64,000 nucleotides of DNA from Apteryx mantelli. Lineage: Eukaryota > Chordata > Aves > Apterygiformes > Apterygidae. The position numbers and the translations under genes are program-made. Under the pieces are notes generated by a model. The model did no database searches and was not told the DNA's origin. It saw nothing but the letters and a program-made list of their open reading frames with translations. The stretch spans positions 53,132,501 to 53,196,500 of the forward strand of contig NC_089980.1 of the NCBI RefSeq assembly GCF_036417845.1, in the 5' to 3' direction. This document shows positions 11,301 to 23,890 of the stretch, one piece after another. Positions within the stretch are counted from its first letter, which is position 1. Each line of letters starts with the position of its first letter.

Positions 11301-14300
11301 TTTCTCTATTTGAACCCTAAAATTAATGATAATATTTCAGTTTCTTTCTTTTCACAGCTTTTAGTGCATGGCTCTTTCCCTAATGATTAAACATCTGCAG
11401 CCTGTTAATTTTGTTTATATGACAATGTATTGTGTGCTTTATGTTACAGCAAAAAAAAAAATCACATAAAAAAAACTTTACCATGTAAAAATAACTATTG
11501 AAAAGTATTGTCAGTGAGTCACTGTAAACAGGAATTTTTGCATCATTAAAACCAAAAGAATCACACCCACCCCACTTAAGGCCATCTTCTCTTTAAAGTT
11601 ACTAAGATCATTTCAGGAGCTTTGGAGACCTCATTAGCCTAATTCATTAGGGCTAACACCCTCATAACCACAGTGTGAAAAGGCCAGCTCTGGGCAGACT
11701 GGGTCTTTCAATCTGAATAGAGCAATTGTGCTTGAAGCAGTGGGACACTGGAGCACCATCCATCTTCAACATTTCTAACCCTTAAGCAAAGCAGGGAAAC
11801 TGCACTGCAGTGTTGCCCACTTAGAAATCAGAGGCTTGTAAAATTTCCACATCTCATTGCAGCCAGGCAAAGTTGCAGTTGAAACACTCAGCTTTACATT
11901 CAAGTAGAACCCCCAGGCTTTTCTGCATCTCGTAAGTGAGGATTTTAATTATCCAATTAACATTTACTTTTTAACAATACATCATGATTTCTGGCATTAA
12001 CAGCAGCTATGTAGCTTGACTTTCTCTGACAGCTCTGCCTAATCTGCTTATTGAACTTTATTTTAAAGGCTCGATTCCATACTTGCCTCTTAGCATGTCT
12101 AGTCATTTACACCAGTGCTAAGTGGGTGTAAAGCTCTCCCACACCAGAATGATAGCATTTTACACCCACATTACCCAGATGTATATAACTATGAAGCAGC
12201 AGAGAATAAGGATTTTATCTTTTAGAACATATTAGTAGATTTTGAGCTGACTGCAACAGGAAACTATTAAAGCAAGCTCATAAACAATTAACAGTGGAAC
12301 ATTCAGGTTTGTGCTGATTTAGCAGAAGGCAGCAATTTGTTTGTTATTCATTGCTTATCCTGCTTACCGGAATAAATAATTTGCTAGTCCATTTCAGTAC
12401 CTGCCTGGTGATCCTAAAGCATAAAGCTAATATTCTTCACCTGTCTTATATAGGTCTCACCTGGGTATAGCGAGACTATAAATATACGTGCGCTAGCATT
12501 AAGCAAGGGTAGAACTAGCAGTGCAACTGCAGCAGCACCAAATGCAAAATCTGCTCAGAATTAGACTTTCAGAATGACAGAAGCAGCACTGCTTTGCTCC
12601 TATTGCAGGAATGTGCTTTTATTACTAGAAGACAAGCTCCCATTTAAGCCAGGTGGTGTATCTTCTACTCACAGCTGAGTTTATTTTTAGTTAAAGCCAA
12701 GCAGGGGCCTAAGGGAGTGAACTGTTTAAGAATTTTGCCCACACCAGGTAGCATTTCCTATAGGATAGCTATTACCTGCAGTGATATTGTTATTGCTTTA
12801 CGTACACACTCACACACATGCACTGGCTTGTATGAACAATGGTCAGTTGTGTTGGGCTCTTCAGCTGTATTTCAATGTGACTTGGTTACAGGGGAAGTAA
12901 CTGCAGCTTTTGCATGCAGTGGCCCATGTGGGCCCTTTGGATCTGCTTTCAGAATTTGCAAGTAATCTTTCATTGGCAAGATAAAACATTCAAGTGACAT
13001 GTTAGTGCTAGCCAAGGAAAGGAAACACAAAGCAGGACATTTAATAAATCTTGACATGAAGCTTTGTCATTCAGGTAGTCACACAGGTAATTCTGCGCTT
13101 CCTCTCCCCTCAAGTTTGATCCCCCGTTGTTCTTTTGATGTTGTTTTTGCAAGATGTCTCAGTACTGCTGCAATTGCAGGTTCCCACAGTCCTTGAAGCT
13201 CATTATCCTTCACTACTGGTGAAAGAAAGAAACAGCCCAGGAACTAAATATATACTGAATTTCAAGGAGGCAGCTATTTGTAGTGATGTTTCCATGCATT
13301 TATTTTCCCTTGCAGTGCTTGCATAACCACCCCCTCCAAGCTCTGCCCATTATAAGTGTGAGTACAGCTAAATAGTAATAGTAGGTCCACTTCAAGTAAC
13401 CCAGAAAGCTAACTTTATCCAAAGAGCTGTGCTTTTTTCTTTCACTGCATACAGACCAATACACAACTTTAACTTTTGCCAAATTAAAAGCAAAACACCT
13501 TAGATTTATGTAGCATGCTTATGTCCATGTCCTGATAGAGCACCAAATGGTGGAGAGCAGAGTCTTGGATCACGCTTTATATCTGCTCCAATTTGAAAAC
13601 ACATATTAGAGCAGTTTCCTGCAGACAGAAGACATTTTGATCTCTGATTAGGGCTGGGGGAAAGTTGTTGTATTTCACTTCTCTTTTCTATGATTATGTA
13701 ATATTTGGAGGTATACAAGAGAATTATTCTTGCTAGTCAGAGATGAAATGTTAGCTGCTGCCATTCTTCATAAGCTTTATGAGAAATCCAGGATAGGACA
13801 CTAGTCAGGCAGATGTCCAAATAGTTGTGTCATTCCCCAAACAGTCAAGAGAACTGTTTTTTTCTATCAAATGACCAGGGACGTATATCGATTTTGATAG
13901 AAAAAAAATGAGTCAAAAGTATTAATGTGAGCATGATGATGTATAACATAGCTAGATTTAAGAGTTTCAAAATGTCCATCTAGTTTCACAATGAACACTT
14001 CATTAAAATGGTTTGAACCTTTTATTAAATAATAGGAAAGAAATGGAAAAGATTTGGAAATGGAAAAGAAAAGTGTTTTAAGTAGAACAGTAAATACAAT
14101 TTTCATTTTCCATTCCTTTAGCTACAGAGAGAGCCTTCATACGGAAAAGCCCCTGCTAATTTGTGTTAAAGAGGGTAATAACTGTCCATTTGGGGCAAAA
14201 AGAAATAGTTAGTTGAAACCAGCAGGATCTGGAAACTGTTTACAATGTACCGGCACTACTTCTTTAAAACAAGACACAGAAGGGGAGAAAAAAACAGAAA

Positions 14301-15838
14301 ACAGAAGAAAAAAAAAACAGCTTCTCCTTTGGTGCTGACTCTTACTTTCAACTCACTTGCACCTGGAAAATGGCAGACCCATCACATGGTCTTATCAACC
14401 ACTCCAAAACCTGGCAAACTTCTAGCTGCCTCCGATGATTAAAAGCCTGCTTTTAGCTGTCCTTTTAGTCATGGGTTCACAGCAGTGAAAGAAGACATGC
14501 CACAGTCTATAATCAGCTAAGTCACACCTCTTAGGAAAACGCACACACACAGAGGTCAGAAAAAGACCTGTAAGAAGAGGGTAGGAAAGAAAATGGACAC
14601 AGGAGGTAATGGTGAGACCCAATTCATGTATATTATATATATTCCATTTGGTATCATGGACTTAGCTAAACTCAGGGGGCTGATAACACACTTCCTTCTC
14701 TCCCCAGTTGAGCCTGAACAGGACATCTGTCAGGATCAGATGCTAAAGCTCCTGACTCATCTGTGCCTTCCCTTAATTTCAACATCTGTAAGCCCAAAGG
14801 ATCAGTGAAAGGGGAAAAGACAGTGGATTTACTCACTGTGTTTAATTATTTTAGAAAGAGCAGTCAGTCATATATTTTGATATGTTTTCACACAATGGAG
14901 TATTTTACATATTCTGCTCCTCCATTATTAAAAAAAAAAGTTAGTCTTGCACTGCTTAAGTATTCAAACAATGTGGAAGCAAACAGATCATTGCATTTGG
15001 ACTAAAGGAAAAATTTCAGCACAAGCAGAAATAACCATGTCATTTCCTAAACCTCACAACAATCAATTACTGTATTTTTCAGAGAAGTAGAAAAAGTCTA
15101 TTTTTCTCAGCTTTCTTAGGTTATCAGATTTGCCCTGTAGTATACAAAAGACACTATTTTAAAGTCCAATTGGATTTATCCTTCATTTGTTGTTGATCCC
15201 ACAGAATCTAGGCATAGTAGAGATTAGACCTAGAGGTATAAAGATTACCCGTTAACACAGTATTATTGCCAGTTTTACTTTCCTTTTGTTCAGATTAATT
15301 TGTATCCATCGACTTCCCTGAGGATATTACTTCACAACATAGAAACTAATTGTGTATCTTGGAAATTTTTAAAACTGGTTATCAAGCAACAATGATTTTG
15401 CTTTCTTCGTTTCTTGCTATTAATTCTTACTATGCTAAATGTTTTTCCTCTTTAAGCATACATAATTCAAGATATTAATGCTGAAGATTTTGCACAATAC
15501 ATATTAGAATCTTGTTTTCACACAAAGAGCCTGCTCCTACATCTCATGCTTTTGAATGACTTTGTTACAATAAGGTTGCACAAATACAACTTCTGTAGCA
15601 AGAGGAATCAAAACATTTATGGACAACAAGTTTCTGATTCATATGCAACTGACAAAATATAAGAGGATAACTCACATTCATACTTCATGGCCCAGCAATT
15701 GGATGGCTTCACTGAGCATGTGTCTAGAGTAGGCAAGTCACTTCCATTAAAAAAAAAAAAAAAGGTAAATAAATGAGCCCCATCTTTTTGACTACAGTAT
15801 GAATCACACAAACTACCTGCTCACAAAAAAGCCCTTTC
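5308..15838. other. Intergenic, AT-rich, no gene seen
   Basis: About 10.5 kb with only short open frames without recognisable similarity. A TATA-like CTATAAATA occurs at about 12475 without a GC-rich promoter context. Purine-rich tracts lie near 8930-8985, and A runs near 9570-9585 and 11450-11475. No RNA gene or clear repeat boundary was recognised. Conserved non-coding elements may exist but cannot be seen without alignment. Confidence 0.55.
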
Positions 15839-16297
15839 CTACAATAGTGAGTGGAATACTTCCAAAGTAGATTTCTCAGGGACACTGTGCTTCATGACAT
15901 TAGCAGTAAAAAATACCTCTTTCTGTGTTTGCTGCCCTTTTTCTAAAATGAAGCAAAACCCAGTGCATGACCAGGAAAAGAAAAGCAAGGCAAAGAACAA
16001 AAAGACACCACAACAGCTCCCTGCAGGGTTGGAGCAGCAGGTCACATTTGTCAGGTGAAGCAAGGTGCTGTGTCTCAGGCCTGCTCTGAGTCCCCTGGAA
16101 GCTGCAACAGGCAGCAGCACTGCATCTGCAAGGGCTGCACCTCCTGGGGAGCATGGCCAGCAGCAAGGAATGCCAGAAAGGGTGCTTGCACTAATGTCCT
16201 GTTCACAGAGAAATACCAAGTGACAAGGAAGGTGATACTGACCCTGTGTACTCTGTATGGTTGGGACTTGTTTTCGCATACAGTCCCAACTATACAA
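15839..16297 (-). other. Unrecognised 152-codon open frame, probably non-coding
   Basis: The minus strand is open for 152 codons in a locally GC-richer patch. The translation is rich in Cys, Leu and Ser, with a hydrophobic run near residues 95-115, but resembles no family I know. Overlapping open frames on both strands suggest that the openness reflects composition. There is no promoter or splice context. I do not consider it a gene. Confidence 0.15.
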
Positions 16298-19200
16298 TGC
16301 TCAAACTGCAAAATTACATTACAGGTAATTTAATTACGTCTGGTGTAAGTTGGAAGGATATAGATACACAGGACTGTAACAGAGCCATGTGACTGAACAC
16401 AACACCTGTCATAAGGGCAACAGTCAGTACAGCAGCATCCACAAGAACACTGTTCCATAATATACTTAAGCACACTAGAACGAACAAAATTTTTAATACT
16501 AGATGAAAATTTTTGACATTGCATTGTGACACAGGAAGAGAGCTGAGACCTACAGGGACATCAGCAATGCATTACCCTCTTGAAAAACACAGGGAATTTG
16601 TTAGTGAAAAATGCTCACATGACCGAAGGAAGTGAGCAATACCTCACGCTTTCACAAAAAGTAAAAAATAAAAATCCCAGTCTCTTTATCAGTCAGGCCT
16701 TTGGGAGGGGAGGGGAGGGGAAGTGAAGGAGATTTCTTTTCTAATCCAAAATCTGTTGTTTCAGCTTGATCCTGAACACACAGAAAACACACTGATCAAA
16801 CAACTGAAGTTTCTTGATACCACCATGGGTACCAATTCACCTTGGCCAGGATCCTATCTCTCATTTATGTAACAGAAAAGGCTTAGAGGAAAGAAATTCT
16901 AGAATTTAAGGGTGGGGGCAGCTGGAGATGTTTTCTTGTGTATAGAAAGGAGCCATCAGCACAACACCCAGGAGCATACACCAGGATAGTACCAGTCCCA
17001 AGGTTTGTACAGCACTACCTGCATTTCCAGGAGGGAGTTACTGCACTATTCCATAGGAACAAGATCAGGCACATCCCTGTACTGTTAGAGCATAAATGAT
17101 ACAATAAATGTCTCCTGAGATACCCTGGTGAGATATATGCTCCGTGTCATAGGACAGCAACACCTTCTACTGTCATTACTACATCTGGAGCAAACTGCTT
17201 ATCTTAGCCAACAAACTAGCATCTCACCCCCATTTGCTATTTATTAGGTCCTCAATTTTCTTTAGAGTGCAGAAAGAATATCACACTTTCTATTATACTG
17301 TCTTGCATAAGAAAACCACTTCAAGAGGTTTGTGGTCCATGGGGTTGCTCAACAGTTTGCACTGAGAGTTATGATTTGCCATTCAGCTTACAGTTTCTGC
17401 TCACACTAGTAGCATTTAATGAATAGGCACAAGGAACCTGAGTTCATAACTCACCATGTTACAGTTTTTCTCATCACCACTAAAACTGTTTCATTTCTTT
17501 TGCCCTAAAAAGCAACTAAAAATTGTTCTGATTACAAATATGTTGATTGTTGTTGGTGTATGGAAAATATAACCAAGGCCCTGGTGTACTGGAATAAGTT
17601 TGGAATAAACGAGGAAAAGCTAGTGAAATACAACAGATGCTTATTGAAGGTTCCAGTGTATCCACAGGCTGGAGTACAAACAGGAAATCCTTTTGATGTC
17701 AACTGTCACTTTCTCATTTCTCAATTTGCCAGAGGGGAAAAAATGTCTTGTAACAACAAAGTCATTATAAGAAACTACATATGAGAAACCATTATAAGAA
17801 AACACTTAATGTTTGTGCCTTATGCTTCTGTTCTTATGCACCTGTGGCACATGAAAGCAACATATCAGTATTCTCATGTGATAGTGTTTGATAACAGAAG
17901 GCACAGAAGTAAACACTTTGACTTTGTGTTTTATAGCATCTAGTGCACCCAGGCCTGATCCTAAGAGAACGTTGTCCTCTGGAAGAGTTAATTCAAATAC
18001 TTCAGCACTGCCATGCAAGTTCTGAGCAACCCCTTCTGTTCTACACAGTATTTTTCCTCATCACTGTATTATCCGAGCACCTCCGAGATAAGCAATAAGC
18101 TCATGACTAACATCTGTCACATCCAGTTCATTTGAGAGAATTAATTCTCCTCATCTCTCCACAGGAAGAATGGTGCATGCAGTTCTTCTGAATGGGTTTG
18201 ACATTTTTTAAATACAAGCATTGAATTAAGGGAGTGCATGTGCCATACACTTGGAGTGGAGTGAGGAACTATTACTGTTGTCAGCCCCTGGCTCCTGGAA
18301 ACTTCATTCCAGAGGATCAGACATGAGCCCCAAACATTAAAGCATTTGGAAACAAGGCTAGTATGATATCCTAGGGAAAAACCACTGCAAAGACCAAAAC
18401 ATCTATATGAGCTAGGTAAGTAGTAACTCCATTTGATCAAAGATCAGATTTGAAAAAAAAGTTTATGTAGGAGATGAGGTTATATAATCCTTAACAGCCA
18501 AGCAAGGAGGAAGTTACTTGCCACAACAAACTCAAGTTCTTAATGCTTGCATCATAAGAAGCAATGGTAGAGCTTGATGCTCAAGTAGTCCTTGAAGCAA
18601 AGGACGTTTTACAATAGGAAAGCATGATACAGTGCGCTGTTTGACATGCTGGGTCCTATGCTACATATCAAAAAAAGTGATGAATAGCAGGGCTACAGAG
18701 ACACCAAATGATAAGAGAAATAAAATTGCATTAAAGAGGGTTAGACAACATCAATGAACAAGGAAATTCACAGAAGCTGAAATCTGAACATAATTTGCTC
18801 ATGGAATGACTTTCATTGTAAAGACGGCTGCTACTTTAGTGTCTCAGAATAAAGACAACTACACTATACATGCTGGCATCAGCTCACTGAATACTTCTTT
18901 TTGTCTCTTTCCTACCCAGCCATGAATAAGCCACCCTTCTTTAAGATGAACTTTAAGATGTTTGAGCTTACATAGCCCAGTCACAGGTTCAAAACTACAT
19001 CTGAAAAGTAACTTTGAACTGTGCTCTGGCCCTCCCCTAGAGGGAGCCTTGGCTAGGTATAGAGCTATGCGATTTCCCCCAGGTGTCCAGAAGATCTGTA
19101 TATTTTGCTTGCTTCTTGCTTGGTAGTAGTCTCCAGATACTCATGCATGTGTTTGGAGGTAGTGGTAAACATAAAACTTGAGGTAAAATCACCAAATCTA

Positions 19201-22200
19201 CTATGCAAACTGCTGGCAAGTTTCCTCCTTGGTCTGGGTCTGTTGGCTTTTCTTTCCCTTTCTCTGTTACATAAAACAGCCTTATAGGTTTGATTCCATT
19301 TAGTTGTCAGTTATAGTGGATATTTTTAGTCCATAAATTTCAACACTATCTTGAAACAGTGTTTAGCTAAGGACATCCAGTGATAAGAACAAGTGTAACT
19401 TGACCCTGTTTTTCTAAACAATATAGCTACTGATACTATTAATCTCTCATGCTCTATCTATGTTTTCAGAATTGAAATTTCAAGTGGCAAGTAATTCATT
19501 AACCATCTTGGGGTATACAAATATTGTCCCTGGGTAATCATCAGAGTATAGAATTCACTGTAGAAGAGACGCAGTGACAGGTTTCTTATGCATTTTGAAG
19601 AGTCAGAAATCCAGATTTTGAAACTGATATACTAAAGGATGTCCTTGACCAGTACTGCTTCTGTGTTTCTATCTCAAGAAGCATTCTTCTTTTTCTCATA
19701 TTAATGTGCAAGTTGCTAATGTCTGTTAAAACAAAATGCATTATTCTGCATCGACCCTGTAACAAAAGAAAGGCATATTTAAGAGAATCACAATAAATAA
19801 TGCGCTAATGCTATTTAGACTTATGATGACCTTCACTAAGGCGCTGGAACCAAGATAGCTACATTCTGTGTAAAAGAGATCCCTACACGAATACTTGAAT
19901 TTGTGATAAAATTGAAGCCATGTAAAGAAACAATCCTAATTCTTTGTAGCCTGCCACAGTGCTGGCCGTGCTTGCCGCACTGCCAGCACAGGGCTCGGAG
20001 GCAGCTCTGCAGCCATCCAGGGGACAACGGCCCCCTGAGAAGAAGCTGCAGGAGATAAAAAGATTCTTTCTTTATACAAGCTCCTCAGAGCCACTTTCAA
20101 GATAGTATTTTGTGGCCTTTTGCTGAAAAATGATGAATACTGAAAAAGGGAAGTTTTTCATCTAATGGGCATGTACTCTTTTCTTTCACCAAATAGAAGA
20201 AAATATTAAGCCAGTTAAAAGAAACCCTTGGATACAAAGCAGCCCTAATTCCTTCAGTAGCTGAATAACCAGTTTTTCAAGAACACAAAGGCCTAATTTC
20301 AGAACAGGATGGCAGGTGGATATGCAATTGACTGCCTAAAGGGAATTAAAGTCCAAGCCTGTTTAAATGACTGATGTGATTAAGATGTTGGATGGTTCTG
20401 TTTCTTTCCTTCCAGGACTTTCTAATAGCCCCATAAGATCTCAGTGCTCCTATCTAGCTAATAGGAGTTCTTGAGATCTTTCAAATTATACCTTCTAGGA
20501 CTATCACTCTGAAATTTCATATACCTGAATGAAAATTTTGCTTACATATTTTTAGTATATTTACTCCATTTATCATTTCAGATTATCCTCTTTATTTTAT
20601 GACTCACTATTTGTACTGACTCATTATTCCAATTTAAATTCTACCTACAAAGCCTATTGATTTTTAGCTTTTACCCTCCTTAATTCTTTTCATTTCCTAA
20701 TGGTCAACTGTACACATATTACTGCATGCCAGAAAATACATTGTTATACTTTGCATATACTAAAAATTGCTTTTAGTTAAACAGGTATTTGTAGGAATTG
20801 TTTTCATGGTTTCAAAATCACATTAGGTATCACTCTGATTAAAAGTAGTAGTTCTTCACATACTGAATCAACAACCATTTTTCTCTAAAATTGAGAATGA
20901 AGCTATACATCCAGCTTTGAGGTTAAATTCACTCTAGTTAATCTTCAAAGTCACTTCCTAAATTGCTTGAATACCACTGAAAATGACATTTCATCAATGT
21001 CAAAATGTTATTCCACAAGCTCTTAAAAGGGGTCTATGAGAAGACAGATGGATGCCAAGGTGTCCAGGCAGAATATTCAGCACTTCTGGCCTGTCATTGT
21101 CTGAATCAAAAAACACTGAAATCAGAAACAGCTTATTCAAATGGCAGGAAGCCTCTAAAATCCAAATTCTGTGAAACAAAAGATGTACTGTACTATGGGC
21201 AAGTAGACAAAACATTCATATTTTTTTCAGCTAGCAAAACTATAGAAAGAAAATTATGACTTTGCTCAGTTCTGACAGTACAGATGGAAACAAACTTTAG
21301 TGATTTTTACAGGATTATTTTTTCTAAGTAACATTAGCCAAAGTGAGGGCATAATCAAGCTGACAGTGTCGATTACTATTAGCCTGTTTCTAAAGATGCC
21401 AGGCCTTCAAAATTTGCTAAAGCCATCATGATCAAAGCAACACACCCACCAAGATTGAACTCTCAATTTGTTCAGATTTATACCATACAGGTGCCTTCCT
21501 AACTACTAATGAAAAATTACATAGTGGAGAGCCCCTGGAAATCTAAATTCTTATAGGAAAACCTAGTTACTTTAGTTCTCAAAAGTTAACTTCAGCATGT
21601 TAAGTTCTCCCCCTCATAAACTTATTTACGTGAAGTCTTCATATAATTGCTAGTCTTCCTATAACTGCTTTCTCTCTTCTGATACCTGTTATAAATCTGA
21701 TTATTCAGACATCTCAGAGTAATACTGAACAGATTCTGATGACTGAGAAAGCCAGCAAAGTCCTCTGTGCTAGGGGCTAGGCCTGCCATACTATCAGAGC
21801 ACAACCCATGGAAAATAAATTCAAAATTCAGGGAGGGGAAAAGTTTGGCTGGAGCAATTCAGCTGTGCCTTTGTCTGCTCACACAGATGATAAAGCACTT
21901 TATCTATAGCTCCGCATATTTCTGAAACAAAACATACACCGACTAAAGACAGAGATTTTAATTCTGCAGCCTATGTGAGTTTTTAAGAAAGAAAGATGTA
22001 ATTCAAATAGGAAGTAAAGGTATTATGCAGAATTAACTGATAAGGTTGTACAGCCTGTTTTGCAAGAGATTAGAGAGGATGATGATTCTAATAGTCCCTT
22101 CTGAGCTTAAAAATCATGGTAGCCTTGTTTTGCTTTTTTTCTGTAAAGCTGATCATCAAGACTGCAGTGCCTTTTGCCATATTTGGACAGGTCCCAAGCT

Positions 22201-22860
22201 AACACAGATATTACACAGATTTTCAAAACATTTAAAGCATTTGCTACTTGAGAAAAGAAAAATGTAGAAAAATTAATCTCACACTAAGTTTGGTAAAACC
22301 AAACTGTGCATTACCAAGATTTTTCATGCACACAGGTTGTTCTGTTCTTACTGCAGCTGTTATTTTGCTAACTGTTACTGTGTCCATCAGGCTGGCAAAA
22401 CTTCTGTAAAGTTGTTTTTCAGGAACTCAGTCTTTGTCCAATCCCTGCAGCTTGAGAGACTGGGATTGCTTCTCCGTTTACTACTTCTCTGCTACAGAAC
22501 CATACAGTCTTTTCTAGCACATAAAAACTATTAGACTGATGAGTTATCTGTTCCTTTTGCTCCCAGATACAACCATCTCAGTTATTTGTATGACTAAATC
22601 TTTGCTGCCATCTCACATTCATAAGTATCTTACTGTGGCTGAAAGTGGCAAAGCAGCAACACATAAATCAAAAGTTTTAATTTTCCACTCCACACACCAC
22701 AGTCCTTTAAAAGATTCACAGCAGACTGAAGAAGCTGTGAAGGAATACAGACCTTACAACTCTGTGTATAAGAGAGCAAATATAGGCATTTACCAGACCA
22801 CTTAAACTTGTAAAAACCTTTTATAACAATTATTTGCTTAGGGCTTTTAGTGTGTCATTT
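16298..22860. other. Intergenic, no gene seen
   Basis: AT-rich sequence with short open frames only. A four-run G tract (16703-16720) is listed separately. A small GC-richer island without other features lies near 19950-20040. Confidence 0.5.
16703..16720 (+). other. Potential G-quadruplex
   Basis: The 18-nt stretch GGGAGGGGAGGGGAGGGG has four G runs separated by single A loops, the arrangement that gives the most stable parallel quadruplexes in vitro. It stands isolated in AT-rich intergenic sequence. Confidence 0.8.
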
Positions 22861-23890
22861 TTATTGTGCTGAATGGAAGAGCAGCTCAGCTGCTGCCCTG
22901 AATCTCTCTCTGAGGAAGGATTTTTCTCTCTACTGACCACACAGGGAACCTAGCACCGTTAGGTTTCTAAATTAGGTGCCTGAAGTTATGCAATGGGAAT
23001 ACTCCTGTGCATAGAATAGCATGCACTTAAACCCACAAGCAAGGCAGCCTTTTTGCCATGTGAAGCAAATAGCAGAGTGCACACTCACAGGCAGGCTTGC
23101 TTCATGCAGTGGCAATGTTTTGCATGCAGTGGAAACCTGTGTACACAACATGAATCTGCCAGAAAGTGCTGTATTGCTGTTGCCTTACATGGCCAGCTGG
23201 GATGTCAAAAAAAAGCTATCTCCCTACCACTAACACAACATCCAGGTGCTACAGGAGGACCAGAGGGCACTGAAAGAGGGCTCCCGCGCTTACCCATTCA
23301 TGTCCCAGTGCACGAGCAACAGGTCCAGAGAAATAAAGTACATCTGGGGTAACATTACTTGTGCCATAAATCCCTCCTTCTCCCAGATGAGCTGGCCAAG
23401 CGCTCAGCTGTGCAGGCAGCACACAGCGAGGCGTCAGGGGGCCTTTAGGCTGGGAGAGAAGAGAGCTCGGACCAGCCAGTGGTTTGAAGGAGGTGAAGAT
23501 ACAGGAAAGGGGATGGTAGCGCTTCAGGACTGAGGATAGTGATGTTTTTCAAGGAGCTGTAGGAGACTCCAGGAATCTGGTGTGAGGGGCTATATTTTAA
23601 GCAGTCAACCTGGGAGCATTTGTAAGCCCCAGCTTCACTCTAGGCAGTATGTTGTGACTTCAGCCCCACTGCCCTCCTTTGGTGTGCTGCTGTGGCAAGA
23701 AAACGGAGACAGATGTGTGAAAGGGAGATGTTGCATGCTCGAACCAGCTCTAGAATGAGGATATAAGAGCAGAAGGAGGGGGCACAGCGATCAGGCTAGG
23801 TGTAACCTCTCTCGCCTCACCTCCTCCACAGCCCTCTGTGCAAGGAGGAGGAGGAGAAGGAGGAGAGGCCTTGCTCCCTTACTCCCAGTA
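22861..23890. other. GC-richer intergenic patch with TATA-like site
   Basis: Composition rises in this kilobase, with purine-rich GAGGAGGAGG tracts near 23845-23870 and a TATA-like GGATATAAGAG at about 23760. Open frames of 70-99 codons overlap in several frames and show no similarity I know. It could be an enhancer, an old retroelement remnant or an untranslated exon of a non-coding RNA; none of these can be shown here. Confidence 0.25.

Noticed and set aside
12470..12490. TATA-like CTATAAATA as a promoter
   Set aside because: It is an isolated motif in AT-rich DNA without downstream coding or exon signal.
15839..16297. 152-codon minus frame as a protein gene
   Set aside because: No family resemblance, overlapping open frames on the other strand, and no promoter or splice context.
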